DNA of 64,000 nt from Burkholderiales bacterium (GTDB lineage Bacteria > Pseudomonadota > Gammaproteobacteria > Burkholderiales > Burkholderiaceae_E): NCBI GenBank assembly GCA_947487165.1, contig CANKWX010000012.1, positions 1-64,000 on the forward strand, given 5' to 3'. The notes below the pieces were generated by a model. The model saw nothing but the letters and a program-made list of their open reading frames with translations. It was not told where the DNA came from and did not search any database. The first letter of the stretch is position 1; each line of letters begins with the position of its first letter. Shown one piece after another: positions 35,675 to 43,770 of this stretch. A program made the translations under genes and the position numbers.

Positions 35675-37084
35675 ATGAAACACACAACTCCTCGCCTGAC
35701 CGCGCTCGCGGTCGCCCTCGTTTCGGTGTGCGCCCATGCGCAATCGAACCCCCAATACGAGTACCGCGCCCTCAAGAAGGGACTGGCGGTCTCCGCGACG
35801 CCGTCTGCGCCCGGCGCAACCTACTTGGCCCAGGCCTCGGCCAACAAGCTCACTTTCTCGGCTGTCGAAGTGGGCCAGTCCAATACCCAGCAGGTGCTTC
35901 TCTCCAACATCGGCACGGGCACGCTCACACTGTCTGCGCCGACGGTGTCCGGCTCCGGCTTCGCCTCTTCGACGGCCTGCGGCGCGACCCTCGCGGCAGG
36001 CGCATCGTGCCTGGTGGACGTCACCTTCTCGCCTACGCAAGCCGGCTCCGCCAGTGGCTCGCTCAACCTCGTCTCGAACGCCCAGGGTTCGCCTATCGTC
36101 GTCACCCTCTCGGGCAACGCTGTGCAGGCTGAAGGCTCGCTCGTCGCCGCCACGTCCGCGGACTTCGGTTCCGTCCAGGTCGGAGGCTCTGTCAGCCGCC
36201 AATTCACCTTCACCAACACGGGCACCTCGGCCGCCACGGGCGTTCGCGCAGTGCTGAATCCGGCCTCTGGCCTGTCGTTTACCGTGAACAACTGCGGCAC
36301 GCAGGCAAGCCCCGTTACGGTGGATGCAGGCCAGAGCTGCTCGATGACGGTGAGCTGGGCCCCCTCGAGTAGCGGCGCCCTCTCGGCCTCGCTGTCTGTC
36401 GAGTCTTCCGCTGCCAACAGCCCCAACGCGCTGTCGCTCTCCGGCACCGCTACCGTCCCGGTCGATGCGAGCTTTGCCAACGTCGGCATCCTTTTGGGCG
36501 GTGACGCGCTTCCGCTCACCGACAGCAGCTCCAACGCGTTCTCGGTGTCCAACACCAATGTGTCGCTCACTACCGGCCGGTTCGGTTCGGGGGCGATGAG
36601 CTTTGACGGCGGCACGACGCTGCTGACGCTGCCAGGCAGCACGTTGTGGAGCCAGGTGGGCGCCTACACGCTCGAGGCCTGGGTGAACCTGCCAAACAAT
36701 GGTGGCGGTGGCTGGCTGTGGTCGCGCGTGACCCCCAACTATCTGAACCTCATCGTCAACAGCAACGGTTCGGTGGACATCGACAAGTCGTCGGTCGGCA
36801 TCCAGCGCTCCTTCGCCGCAGGCACCATTCCGACCAACACCTGGGCCCACATCGCGATGACCTCCGATGGCACGACGGTGCGCTTCTTCGTGAACGGTGT
36901 CCTCAAGGGCTCGTTTGCGGCCGGCTCCCAGAGCAACGGCGGTGGCGGTTCCATCGTCATCGGCCGCTATGCCAACGGCAACGGCTGGTTCAAGGGCGCC
37001 GTGGACGAACTGCGCTGGACGTCAGGCGTGGCCCGCTACACCGCTGACTTCACCCCGCCCACCGCGGCGTTCCCTCGTCAGTAA
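35675..37084 (+). CDS. Secreted choice-of-anchor D and LamG domain protein
   Basis: A 469-residue protein with a clear signal peptide (MKHTTPRLTALAVALVSVCAHAQS). Two immunoglobulin-like choice-of-anchor D/ASPM-type repeats follow (about 50-150 and 155-265; hallmarks FGSVQVGGSVSRQFTFTNTGT and GQSCSMTVSWAPSSSGALS). Then comes a LamG/concanavalin-like domain (about 300-465; YTLEAWVNLP, WAHIAMTSDGTTVRFFVNG, AVDELRWTSGVARY). It is probably surface-exposed or released and binds a sugar or another protein. No Shine-Dalgarno sequence precedes the ATG; the upstream bases are pyrimidine-rich. A strong terminator follows. Confidence 0.82.
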   Translation: MKHTTPRLTALAVALVSVCAHAQSNPQYEYRALKKGLAVSATPSAPGATYLAQASANKLTFSAVEVGQSNTQQVLLSNIGTGTLTLSAPTVSGSGFASSTACGATLAAGASCLVDVTFSPTQAGSASGSLNLVSNAQGSPIVVTLSGNAVQAEGSLVAATSADFGSVQVGGSVSRQFTFTNTGTSAATGVRAVLNPASGLSFTVNNCGTQASPVTVDAGQSCSMTVSWAPSSSGALSASLSVESSAANSPNALSLSGTATVPVDASFANVGILLGGDALPLTDSSSNAFSVSNTNVSLTTGRFGSGAMSFDGGTTLLTLPGSTLWSQVGAYTLEAWVNLPNNGGGGWLWSRVTPNYLNLIVNSNGSVDIDKSSVGIQRSFAAGTIPTNTWAHIAMTSDGTTVRFFVNGVLKGSFAAGSQSNGGGGSIVIGRYANGNGWFKGAVDELRWTSGVARYTADFTPPTAAFPRQ

Positions 37085-37105
37085 CCCTTCCGGGTCGTCC
37101 TTGGG

Positions 37106-37136
37106 GCGCGTCGGCGGCAAGCCGACGCGCTTTTTT
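37106..37136 (+). terminator. Intrinsic terminator after the LamG-domain gene
   Basis: A perfect 10-bp stem (GCGCGTCGGC, loop GGCAA, GCCGACGCGC) is followed directly by six T, 22 nt after the stop codon. The 245 nt from here to the recombinase stop hold no recognisable gene. Confidence 0.92.
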
Positions 37137-37381
37137 CGTTCTTGGGACGAGGCAGAGGTAGTGGCGGCCATGACCGCGGCGCAGGCACTGGTAGCGCACG
37201 CTCCTGACGCCGTGGCATTGCGGGCCGTATCGTGATTCGACAAGTCCTGCGTGTTCGGGCCTCTGCCGAGGGCACGAATCGCGGAATCGCTCAAGCGAAT
37301 CGCCTCTAAAGGCTTACCAAGGAACTCTTGGCTCGCTTTTCCTCCGGACTGTCGCGCACGAGTGCAGATTAGGGAGCTTCG

Positions 37382-39367
37382 TCACATCCGTTCCAGCGAC
37401 TCCTTCAGCACCTCCGCCATCTTCGCGGCCGCGTCCCCGTGGGTCACGCGGCCGTAGTACTTCTCGACCGTGGACATCCGGTCGTTCAGGAGCATCGCCG
37501 CGGTCTTGAAGTCGTTGCCGCTGGCTTTGAGCAGCGCGGTCGCGACCAGGTGCCGGAACGCATGCGGGCCGATACCCGGACAGCGCCACAGGTAGCGCTT
37601 CGTGTTGCTGAAGACGCGCTCCGCCAACTCCTCCCAGGGCCGATGCGGCTGCGGCTCGCCCTTCGGCGAAGGTAGGAACACGTACTCCGTCGGGCTGGTA
37701 ATCAGCATCGGCCGAAAGTCCTTCAGGTACCGCTCGAGGTCCTTCCACGCCATCTGCTGGACGGGCGAGTCGTACTTCTGGTCGCGAGCCGCGCCACGGG
37801 CGTTCTTGAAGTGCTTGCTCTCGATGCGAATCCACCAGGAGCTGTCCGCCCGCTGGTAGAGCTCGCCCGTGTTGTCCGCCTTCCACGTCAGCTGCGCCAC
37901 GTTCTTCCGGCGAAGCGGGTTCGAGATGAGGAGCTTCAGCAGCGCAATGTCTCGGGCCCAGATGGCCTCGGGCATGCCGCCGCCCACGGGCCGGTCCGCC
38001 TTCATCCGGGCGAACATGTCGACGACGGCGTCCAGCGGCCGCTCCATGTCCAGGATGTGCTGAATCGGCGCGAACGGGTCTCGGGAGACAACCCGCTCCT
38101 TGTCGTAGTGCCGTCGCAGGTCGTTCGACATCTCGAAGGCGCTGTGGCACAGGTCGTCCCACGGCTGGGCCCGATACGCCTGCGGGAGCGTCTCCTGAAA
38201 CTGCTCCTGCTGTCGGAGGTACCCCTCGCCGGGACGGGTAAGGCTGGCGACGAGGGCGAAGTACGTGAACATGAATCCCGACACATCCCCATCCGCCCTC
38301 TCCTGCCGCCACTTCACGTAGCGCTCCATGTGGTCCGGCACAGCCAGCCAGGCGAGCGTCTGGACGTCGTCCTCAGTCAGTCCGACACCGCCTCGTGCCG
38401 GGTCCATGCACAGCCATCCCAGGTACGCCGAGACCTGAGACCAGGCGACGTGTGCCGTCGGCACCTCCTGGCCCCTCAGAAGCCGCCACCACTGACCCGG
38501 CCGACCCGGCCGCATGTTGCGGGTGGCAATGGTCCACTGGCCCCGCCGCGTGCGCTTAAGCCGACCGGGGCGCACCGCAGTCTTGTAGTCCATGAACGCC
38601 GCCCACTGGGTGCGAATCGGCGACGTCTCCTTCGGGTGCAGGACGTAGAAGTCGGAGCTCGTCCGCCGGAGCCTATCGCGATACGGAAGGCGCTGAGCCT
38701 GCCCGACCTGCTGCTCACCCGCTGGCGTCTTCGCTTGCAGGAGGTCCACCAGGGCCCCGCGCTTCAGCCCGAAGAAGTACTCCAGCCGGTGAATCGCGGG
38801 AAGCAGCGTGCGCCTCTTCGGCATCTTCCCCTTCGTCCAGCCATAGAGGGCGTCAAAGGGCACCCCGGCTTGCTCGGCGACTCGGCGCACCGGGTGCTTT
38901 CCCATGGCGCTACGCAGCGCAGCGGTGAAGGGCTGAACGCTATCCGTAGATGCGGCGTACTCGCAGTCCCAGGCGAGGACCGCACGCCTCCAGTGGCGCA
39001 CGGCGGAGGTGTAGGTGATGACGACCGACTTCGAGCGGCCCTCTGCGGCCATGGACTGCCGGAACGCCTCGAGCTTCTCCTCGAAGTCCGCGCGCATCTC
39101 CTGGCCAACGACATCCGACTCTTCGAGTCGCAGGAACGCGAGGAACGCTCTCAACGAGGTCTTGCGGTTGATGAGCGTCTGCTTCGACGAGCTCTCGTAG
39201 GCTGCCCGCTTCTCCTCTCGTTCGATGAGAGCGGTGTATGTGCGTTTGGTGGGTTCCAAGCCCCGTCTCCGGACACGCCGGGACGCGATTTCGCTGTCTT
39301 GCGAAGCTTTCAAAGACAACGGCTCTAGAACACCTCGAAGAGCGTAGCCACTTGTAATGTCACTCAT
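37382..39367 (-). CDS. Large tyrosine recombinase/integrase
   Basis: A 661-residue protein. The catalytic domain is at the C-terminus: box I Arg in LLISNPLRRKNVAQLTW near residue 500, HxxR in GPHAFRHLVATALL near 605 and the nucleophilic Tyr in MSTVEKYYGRVTHG near 640. The N-terminal 250 residues contain a core-binding-like helical part (LINRKTSLRAFLAFLRLEE) and a helix-turn-helix-like segment (VRRVAEQAGVPFDALYGWTKGKMPKR). It is much longer than phage integrases. ATG 39367 is chosen because GAGGGA lies just upstream. It probably integrates or resolves the element; no attachment site was recognised. Confidence 0.85.
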   Translation of the reverse strand: MSDITSGYALRGVLEPLSLKASQDSEIASRRVRRRGLEPTKRTYTALIEREEKRAAYESSSKQTLINRKTSLRAFLAFLRLEESDVVGQEMRADFEEKLEAFRQSMAAEGRSKSVVITYTSAVRHWRRAVLAWDCEYAASTDSVQPFTAALRSAMGKHPVRRVAEQAGVPFDALYGWTKGKMPKRRTLLPAIHRLEYFFGLKRGALVDLLQAKTPAGEQQVGQAQRLPYRDRLRRTSSDFYVLHPKETSPIRTQWAAFMDYKTAVRPGRLKRTRRGQWTIATRNMRPGRPGQWWRLLRGQEVPTAHVAWSQVSAYLGWLCMDPARGGVGLTEDDVQTLAWLAVPDHMERYVKWRQERADGDVSGFMFTYFALVASLTRPGEGYLRQQEQFQETLPQAYRAQPWDDLCHSAFEMSNDLRRHYDKERVVSRDPFAPIQHILDMERPLDAVVDMFARMKADRPVGGGMPEAIWARDIALLKLLISNPLRRKNVAQLTWKADNTGELYQRADSSWWIRIESKHFKNARGAARDQKYDSPVQQMAWKDLERYLKDFRPMLITSPTEYVFLPSPKGEPQPHRPWEELAERVFSNTKRYLWRCPGIGPHAFRHLVATALLKASGNDFKTAAMLLNDRMSTVEKYYGRVTHGDAAAKMAEVLKESLERM

Positions 39368-39514
39368 TTGTTCCCTCACCATTCGGGGCCACCGAAGTTC
39401 AAGGGAGGGATGAGGACAAGTAGCGCTGTGTTGAGGCAGAGCGGGGTCGCGACCTGGCGAAAATCACTTCGCTGACGGTCTAGTCACCCTGTTTATGTGC
39501 GTGAGAGGCTGCTC

Positions 39515-39530
39515 GGTTCCACGTGAAATG
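39515..39530. other. parS-like palindrome (degenerate)
   Basis: GGTTCCACGTGAAATG matches the ParB-binding consensus TGTTTCACGTGAAACA at 12 of 16 positions, including the whole CACGTG core. No parA or parB gene is in the window, so chance similarity is possible. It lies in the divergent gap between the recombinase and the XRE gene. Confidence 0.3.
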
Positions 39531-39624
39531 TTCGCTTTCAGAGCGGAAGCGACGCTGGGCGGGTCGCCCAACACAGAAATCGCGCTAGCTACCGCCAGCG
39601 CTTAGGCTGCTGCACAATGCCGCC

Positions 39625-40080
39625 ATGCCAAATCTCGCTGCCACCCTGAAAGCCGAAATCACCCGCCTTGCTCGCAAAGAAGTACGGGCGGAAACGGAGT
39701 CGCTCCGAAAGACCGTTGCGGCCCTTCGAGTCGATTTGCAGGCGACGAAGAAGAAGCTCCGTGAGCTCGAGGCTCCGGTCAATAAGACTTCGCGCGCTCG
39801 TCTTGCCACGACCGCCTCGTCAGAAGGCTCGCACGTGGCGCCCGATGCCAAGTTCCGCTTCAGCGCGAAAGGGCTGGCTTCGAACAGGAAGCGGCTCGGA
39901 CTTTCCGCAGACGACTTCGGGCGGCTTGTTGGCGCGACCAGCCAGGCCATCGCAGGGTGGGAACGCGGCGCAAACAAGCCCAGAGAGAAATACCTGCCCG
40001 CAATCGCAGAATTGCGCGGCGTGGGGAAACGCGAGGTCGCCAAGCGCCTCGACGCAATTCGAGGCGAGGACCGAGGCTAG
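39625..40080 (+). CDS. XRE-family regulator with N-terminal coiled coil
   Basis: A 151-residue protein. Residues 1-50 form a charged coiled coil (ITRLARKEVRAETESLRKTVAALRVDLQATKKKLRELE). The C-terminal half is a Cro/C1-type helix-turn-helix (LASNRKRLGLSADDFGRLVGATSQAIAGWERGANKPREKYLPAIAEL). The layout resembles small island-borne regulators. It starts a series of small genes on the plus strand and is divergent from the recombinase, so it may control element excision or the following genes (inference). Confidence 0.85.
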   Translation: MPNLAATLKAEITRLARKEVRAETESLRKTVAALRVDLQATKKKLRELEAPVNKTSRARLATTASSEGSHVAPDAKFRFSAKGLASNRKRLGLSADDFGRLVGATSQAIAGWERGANKPREKYLPAIAELRGVGKREVAKRLDAIRGEDRG

Positions 40081-40180
40081 GCTGGTTGGCTCGACCCTCG
40101 GAACTGCTTTCCACTATTGGCATCGGAGAACACGTTCTCCGATATTCCCGCGAGCTCGCGGTCGTGGAAGACTCTCGCGC

Positions 40181-40693
40181 ATGCGAAACTACCCGCCTTG
40201 CTCTCACGAAGTGGCCCGCGAACGGCGCAGACTTCGGCTGCTATTTGAAAACGGGCTCGCGAGCGGCCCTGCTACTCCCGATACCGCGGAAGACCACGTG
40301 GAGCTCATCAGGCTTGCCCGGGAAGCAGATGACGCAGTCGTAGCCGGGCTACGACCGGGACGCGCAAACCAAACGCGCCGCGACGCAGCAGGTTCGGCTG
40401 AGGTCTGGCGCCACGACCAGGAGATGCGCGTGAGCACTAGGGTGACAATCCGTTCGAGCAGCCCGACCGAAGGGACGCCCGGATTCCACTTGTTCGAAGA
40501 CGCGGTCGAGGTGATGACCGCCGCGGATGGCGCCGAGCCTCCCGTCTACCTCCTGCTCCAAGGGGTTCAGGCGGAGCTACAGACGCTCGAAGGCGGCGGG
40601 GCCTTGCTGACGGTGTCTCTCCCTCGTTCGGTCGCCCGAGAACTAGGGCTCATCCCCTTCAAACCCGCTTCCGGGGAGGCGGCTGCTCCATGA
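40181..40693 (+). CDS. Hypothetical protein, first of a coupled trio
   Basis: A 170-residue frame starting MRNYPPCSHEVARERRRLRLL. The best-supported part is the C-terminal 87 residues from GTG 40430, which has AGGAG six bases upstream (VSTRVTIRSSSPTEGTPGF ... LPRSVARELGLIPFKPASGEAAAP), so the true start may be 40430. No family was recognised. Its stop overlaps the next start (ATGA at 40690-40693). Confidence 0.55.
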   Translation: MRNYPPCSHEVARERRRLRLLFENGLASGPATPDTAEDHVELIRLAREADDAVVAGLRPGRANQTRRDAAGSAEVWRHDQEMRVSTRVTIRSSSPTEGTPGFHLFEDAVEVMTAADGAEPPVYLLLQGVQAELQTLEGGGALLTVSLPRSVARELGLIPFKPASGEAAAP

Positions 40694-40926
40694 CCGCGTC
40701 CGCAGCAGCCCTGGAGCGCGCGAAGGCGCCGTCCCCGTTCCTGCTCTGCTTGTCGCGGGCCCGCCGCTACATGAATCGCAAGCCGCTGCAGTTCTGCATG
40801 TATCGGCTGCCCGCCGCGTTCGCCCTGCATCTTGCCGAGCGGCGCCCGGGCCGACGGCGTGTCCGCAGGCCCGCTGCCCCGCCCTTGAAGCAGCCTCCAG
40901 CACGTCATGAAGGCTTGGGTAAATGA
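40690..40926 (+). CDS. Small basic hypothetical protein
   Basis: A 78-residue Arg/Ala/Pro-rich protein (MTASAAALERAKAPSPFLLCL ... PARHEGLGK). The segment FLLCLSRARRYMNRKPLQFCMYRLPAAFALHL may be a helical pair. It overlaps both neighbours by ATGA, which is the main support for translation. Confidence 0.5.
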   Translation: MTASAAALERAKAPSPFLLCLSRARRYMNRKPLQFCMYRLPAAFALHLAERRPGRRRVRRPAAPPLKQPPARHEGLGK

Positions 40927-41177
40927 AGCGCCGCAGATGGGCGCCCGAGGCCATCTCAGCATGGCGGCCCGACCGGACGACAGCTGCAGAAGTCGAGCGC
41001 GATGTCGACCGCATCGTGGGTGTCGCCTCCGACGCTGAATACGCCCTACCCCGGGCCGACGCGGAACTCGTCTGGCTTGCGTATTCGGCCGAGCATTGTG
41101 CGACCTGGCTGACCCTCGAGAGCGTCCCAGACGAAGCGCTGCTTCGGATTATCGTGAAGTACACCCATACGCCATGA
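40923..41177 (+). CDS. Small hypothetical protein
   Basis: An 84-residue protein (MKRRRWAPEAISAW ... LLRIIVKYTHTP) with a predicted helical acidic core (AAEVERDVDRIVGVASDAEYALPRADAELVWLAYSAEHCATWLTLE). The start overlaps the previous stop (ATGA). No family was recognised. Confidence 0.5.
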   Translation: MKRRRWAPEAISAWRPDRTTAAEVERDVDRIVGVASDAEYALPRADAELVWLAYSAEHCATWLTLESVPDEALLRIIVKYTHTP

Positions 41178-41279
41178 GTTCAGCAGCAACACTTTTCGCC
41201 ACATCGCATGGCGGCGCACCCACCGTTTGTGGGTTCGCTTCCAGCCAGCTGACAACCCTTGCCCGAACAGGAGGAATCC

Positions 41280-41477
41280 GTGCAACACCAAGACGACGAT
41301 GGGATACCCGACGCCTCCAGTTCTTGCGAGCCGAATCGAAGCTCATCGCGCCTGTCTAACGCCTTCCGCCGGGAGATTGAGCGCAGCTGGAGCCTTGAGC
41401 ACGCAGACTTCGTTACCGCCCACAACGCGACCATCGAGGCGGAAGGCCTGCCCTTGGACGCATGGAGAGCGTTCTGA
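41280..41477 (+). CDS. CcdA-like antitoxin, apparently without CcdB
   Basis: A 65-residue protein starting at GTG 41280 with AGGAGG five bases upstream. The C-terminal half (RSWSLEHADFVTAHNATIEAEGLPLDAWRAF) matches the toxin-binding tail of CcdA (W..E....I..YN..IE..GLPL..W/YR.F). The N-terminal half is acidic and lacks an obvious ribbon-helix-helix. No CcdB-like gene follows in the 90 nt before the next gene. It may be an antitoxin remnant or an anti-addiction factor (inference). Confidence 0.65.
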   Translation: MQHQDDDGIPDASSSCEPNRSSSRLSNAFRREIERSWSLEHADFVTAHNATIEAEGLPLDAWRAF

Positions 41478-41569
41478 GGTTCGTCGGTGAGGACAGAGCT
41501 CAAGAAAGTCGGTGATTCGCCGATGGCCGCCATTCCACCCAGACTGCTCAGGCAGTGTCCGTGACGAAC

Positions 41570-42019
41570 ACGATGCGGCTCATCTTTCTGGACTTCGATA
41601 GTGTCTTGCACGAAGCGCGTGGCGACCTCGAGGAAGAGCAGTTCTTCCAGTGGGTGCCTGTCCTCGCTAAGCTCATTGCGCCGCACCCGGACGTTTACGT
41701 TGTCGTGCCCTCGTCATGGCGCCACATGCACACGCCGGAGGAACTGCGCGGGTTCATGCATGAGCTCGCAGGGCGCTATCTGGGTGCCGTACCGCCGGGA
41801 CCGAGAGAGCGCTCAATTCGCGAGTACCTTCGCCTGGTACCGCAGGTTCGCGAGTACATCGCCATCGACGACGCCCCGGAAGAGTTCTCGCGCATTCGCG
41901 GCAGGCGTCTGCTCGTCTGCGATTCGAGGACTGGCCTCTCCGCGCCGTATGTCCGGCAACGCCTGGCCGAATGGCTCGACGGAGCAGGGCAGGAAGGTAG
42001 GCGCGTTCGGGCCCGCTGA
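41570..42019 (+). CDS. HAD-superfamily protein of the Swiss-Army-knife RNA-repair type
   Basis: A 149-residue single-domain protein. The nucleophile motif is IFLDFDSVLH (DxD), then VVVPSSWRHMHTPEELRGFM, and YIAIDDAPEEF with the acidic motif IV, followed by LLVCDSRTGLS. This fits the HAD domain of SAK-type proteins, phosphatases often placed with RNA-repair or mobile genes. ATG 41570 starts the core; GTG 41555 and 41561 are in-frame alternatives, none with a strong ribosome site. Its role here is unknown. Confidence 0.75.
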   Translation, partial: TMRLIFLDFDSVLHEARGDLEEEQFFQWVPVLAKLIAPHPDVYVVVPSSWRHMHTPEELRGFMHELAGRYLGAVPPGPRERSIREYLRLVPQVREYIAIDDAPEEFSRIRGRRLLVCDSRTGLSAPYVRQRLAEWLDGAGQEGRRVRAR

Positions 42020-42045
42020 AACGTCCCGCTACCACGAAAAATGCA

Positions 42046-42111
42046 GAAGGGCCGACGCGAGGTCAGCCCTTCCATAGCTCGCGAGTCGCGAGCTAGACCC
42101 GCCGAAGCGGG
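42046..42111. repeat. Three consecutive hairpins after the HAD gene
   Basis: First, GAAGGGC/GCCCTTC (42046-42072), a plausible terminator. Second, a near-perfect palindrome with arms TAGCTCGCGA and TCGCGAGCTA around a single G (42075-42095). Third, CCCGC/GCGGG with loop CGAA (42098-42111). The gene-free stretch 42,020-42,371 has nothing else I can name. It separates the replication and recombination module from the metal module, so a recombination or res-like site is possible. Confidence 0.55.
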
Positions 42112-42371
42112 CAGCGACAAAGCAAGATGTAGTCAGGTGAAAGCGCTACGGTCTTCTCCGCGTTGCCCCGATACACCGGGGGACATCCTTAATCTACGCC
42201 TGCAATGCAGGCCTCGCAACCGCCGTAAGTCGGTCGGATGTGACGGATGTCAAGGCCGCAGATGGCGGACTCGCGACGTCCAGGCTCCCCGGGTCGGTCG
42301 CCACTACGGCGTTTCGCTCTACTTCGCATGAATTGGGCTGCAGCCCACGACGAAGGAACAAACAACGCGGC

Positions 42372-42839
42372 TCAAGAGTGTCGGCGTATGTGAACACCGC
42401 GCGGGGGGCCGTTGCGCGTGACGGCTTCTCCGGCCTTCTTGCCGAGGGGCGCGGACGCCAATTCGGACAAGATGCCGCAGTGCGCGGCGTCCGACTCGGA
42501 CGCGCATCGGGCACGCAGCGCCTTCAGCTCGCGCTCGAGTCCCTTGAGCTCCTTGATGCGCCGCGTGACGTGGCCCAGATGTTCGTCGAGCAGCGCATTG
42601 ACGTCTCCGCAATCCTCGCCAGGCGAGTTCTTCAGCCTGAGCAGCGCGCGCACCTCGTCGAGCGACATGTCGAGGCTGCGGCAGTGGCGGATGAACTGCA
42701 GCTGCTCGAAGTGCCCGGGTCCGTAGACACGGTAGTTGCCGTCCGACCGCGCCGGCTCGGGCAGCAGTCCCTCCCGCTCGTAGAAGCGGATGGTCTCGAC
42801 CTGGATGCCCGTGCGACGGGCCAGTTCACCGATGTGCAT
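42372..42839 (-). CDS. cadR: MerR-family Cd(II)/Pb(II)/Zn(II)-responsive regulator (CadR/PbrR-like)
   Basis: A 155-residue MerR regulator. The N-terminal winged helix is MHIGELARRTGIQVETIRFYEREGLLPEPARSDGNYRVYG, followed by the dimerisation helix. Three cysteines have the CadR/PbrR spacing: one in PGEDCGDVNALLDEHLGHV near residue 72 and two in RARCASESDAAHCGILSEL near 115-125. The ATG at 42839 has GGAGG five bases upstream. It is divergent from a metal operon whose promoter carries the matching operator, and a second copy of that operator lies before the P-type ATPase gene, so both units should be induced by toxic divalent metals. Confidence 0.93.
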   Translation of the reverse strand: MHIGELARRTGIQVETIRFYEREGLLPEPARSDGNYRVYGPGHFEQLQFIRHCRSLDMSLDEVRALLRLKNSPGEDCGDVNALLDEHLGHVTRRIKELKGLERELKALRARCASESDAAHCGILSELASAPLGKKAGEAVTRNGPPRGVHIRRHS

Positions 42840-42870
42840 GGCTGCCTCCGACAAGGTGCATGATAGCCGC

Positions 42871-42901
42871 TTGACTCTGGAGCTGCTACAGGGTTTGCAA
42901 T
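42871..42901 (+). promoter_or_regulatory. MerR-type (CadR) promoter of the metal-efflux operon
   Basis: TTGACT at 42871-42876 and TGCAAT at 42896-42901 are separated by 19 nt, the long spacing typical of MerR-controlled promoters. The spacer holds a dyad ACTCTGGAG/CTACAGGGT (42874-42882 and 42886-42894). The layout closely resembles the pbr/cad promoters of PbrR/CadR. It reads toward 42947; cadR is divergent. Confidence 0.85.
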
Positions 42902-42946
42902 GATGACTTCCGCAACTCCAGCCCGCGGACCGCCGCGCCCTGCGCC

Positions 42947-43723
42947 ATGACCACCGAAGACCTTGCCCGCCTGACCGCCCCGTCCCGACTTCTCGACTTC
43001 GGGCACCCCGACATCGGCCGACTCGTAGCCGAGCGGGGCTGGTCTCGACTGCCGCTGTTCGAGCGCATCGGCGCCGTCTACGCGTTCGTCAGGGACGACA
43101 TCCGCTTCGGCTACAACGCGTCGGACGACCTGCCCGCCTCGGACGTGCTCGCCGACGGCATCGGACAGTGCAACACGAAGAGCACCCTGCTGATGGCCCT
43201 GTTGCGCGCTGCGGGCGTGCCTTGCCGGTTCCATGGCTTCACCATCGACAAGGCGCTGCAGAAGGGGGCCGTCACCGGGCTGTGGTATCGCCTGGCGCCG
43301 CGAAGCATCATCCACAGCTGGGTCGAGGTGAGTTTCGAAGGACGCTGGGTGAACCTCGAGGGCTTCATCCTGGACAAGCCTTACCTGTCGGCCCTGCAGC
43401 AGCGGTTCATCGACCAATCCGGGCCGTTCTGCGGCTTCGGCGCAGCGACCCCCGACCTGCATACACCTCCGGTCGACTGGGTAGGCGAAGACACCTACAT
43501 CCAGCGCGACGGCATCAATCACGACTTCGGCCTCTACAACACGCCCGACGACTTCTACGCGCGCCACGGTACGAACCTGCGCGGTCCGAAGCGATGGCTG
43601 TACGTGAACCTGGTGCGGCACCTGATGAACCGCAACGTGGAATCGATACGTGCCCGCACGGGGGGTCAGCGCACCGCCCTTCCTATGCTCTCTGAGGAGC
43701 ACGCCGCCGGTACAAAGCGATGA
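42947..43723 (+). CDS. Transglutaminase-like cysteine protease-fold protein
   Basis: A 258-residue protein. The transglutaminase-like core has AVYAFVRDDIRFGYN, the nucleophile Cys in DGIGQCNTKSTLLMALLRAAGVPCR near residue 77, and the His in SIIHSWVEVSFEGRWVNLEG near 125. The remainder (SALQQRFIDQSGPFCGFG ... DTYIQRDGINHDFGLYNTPDDFY) is conserved-looking but unassigned. There is no signal peptide, so it is probably cytoplasmic. It is the first gene behind the CadR promoter, ahead of the czc-like genes, so a metal-stress role is inferred. Confidence 0.8.
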   Translation: MTTEDLARLTAPSRLLDFGHPDIGRLVAERGWSRLPLFERIGAVYAFVRDDIRFGYNASDDLPASDVLADGIGQCNTKSTLLMALLRAAGVPCRFHGFTIDKALQKGAVTGLWYRLAPRSIIHSWVEVSFEGRWVNLEGFILDKPYLSALQQRFIDQSGPFCGFGAATPDLHTPPVDWVGEDTYIQRDGINHDFGLYNTPDDFYARHGTNLRGPKRWLYVNLVRHLMNRNVESIRARTGGQRTALPMLSEEHAAGTKR

Positions 43724-43770
43724 CCTCGTCGAGCGTCAGGGCACCAGAGCTGTGCTATTTTCACGTTTGT

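Noticed and set aside
35597-36850. Minus-strand frame of 417 codons opposite the LamG-domain gene
   Set aside because: The plus-strand frame has a signal peptide, recognisable domains and a terminator; the antisense product is a low-complexity Arg/Gly/Ala string.
37811-39328. Plus-strand frame of 505 codons opposite the tyrosine recombinase
   Set aside because: The reverse strand encodes all recombinase catalytic motifs; the plus-strand product is rich in Arg/Leu/Pro with no domain.
40081-41360. Reverse-strand frames opposite the small gene run
   Set aside because: They lack ribosome sites and coupling, whereas the plus-strand genes are joined by ATGA overlaps.
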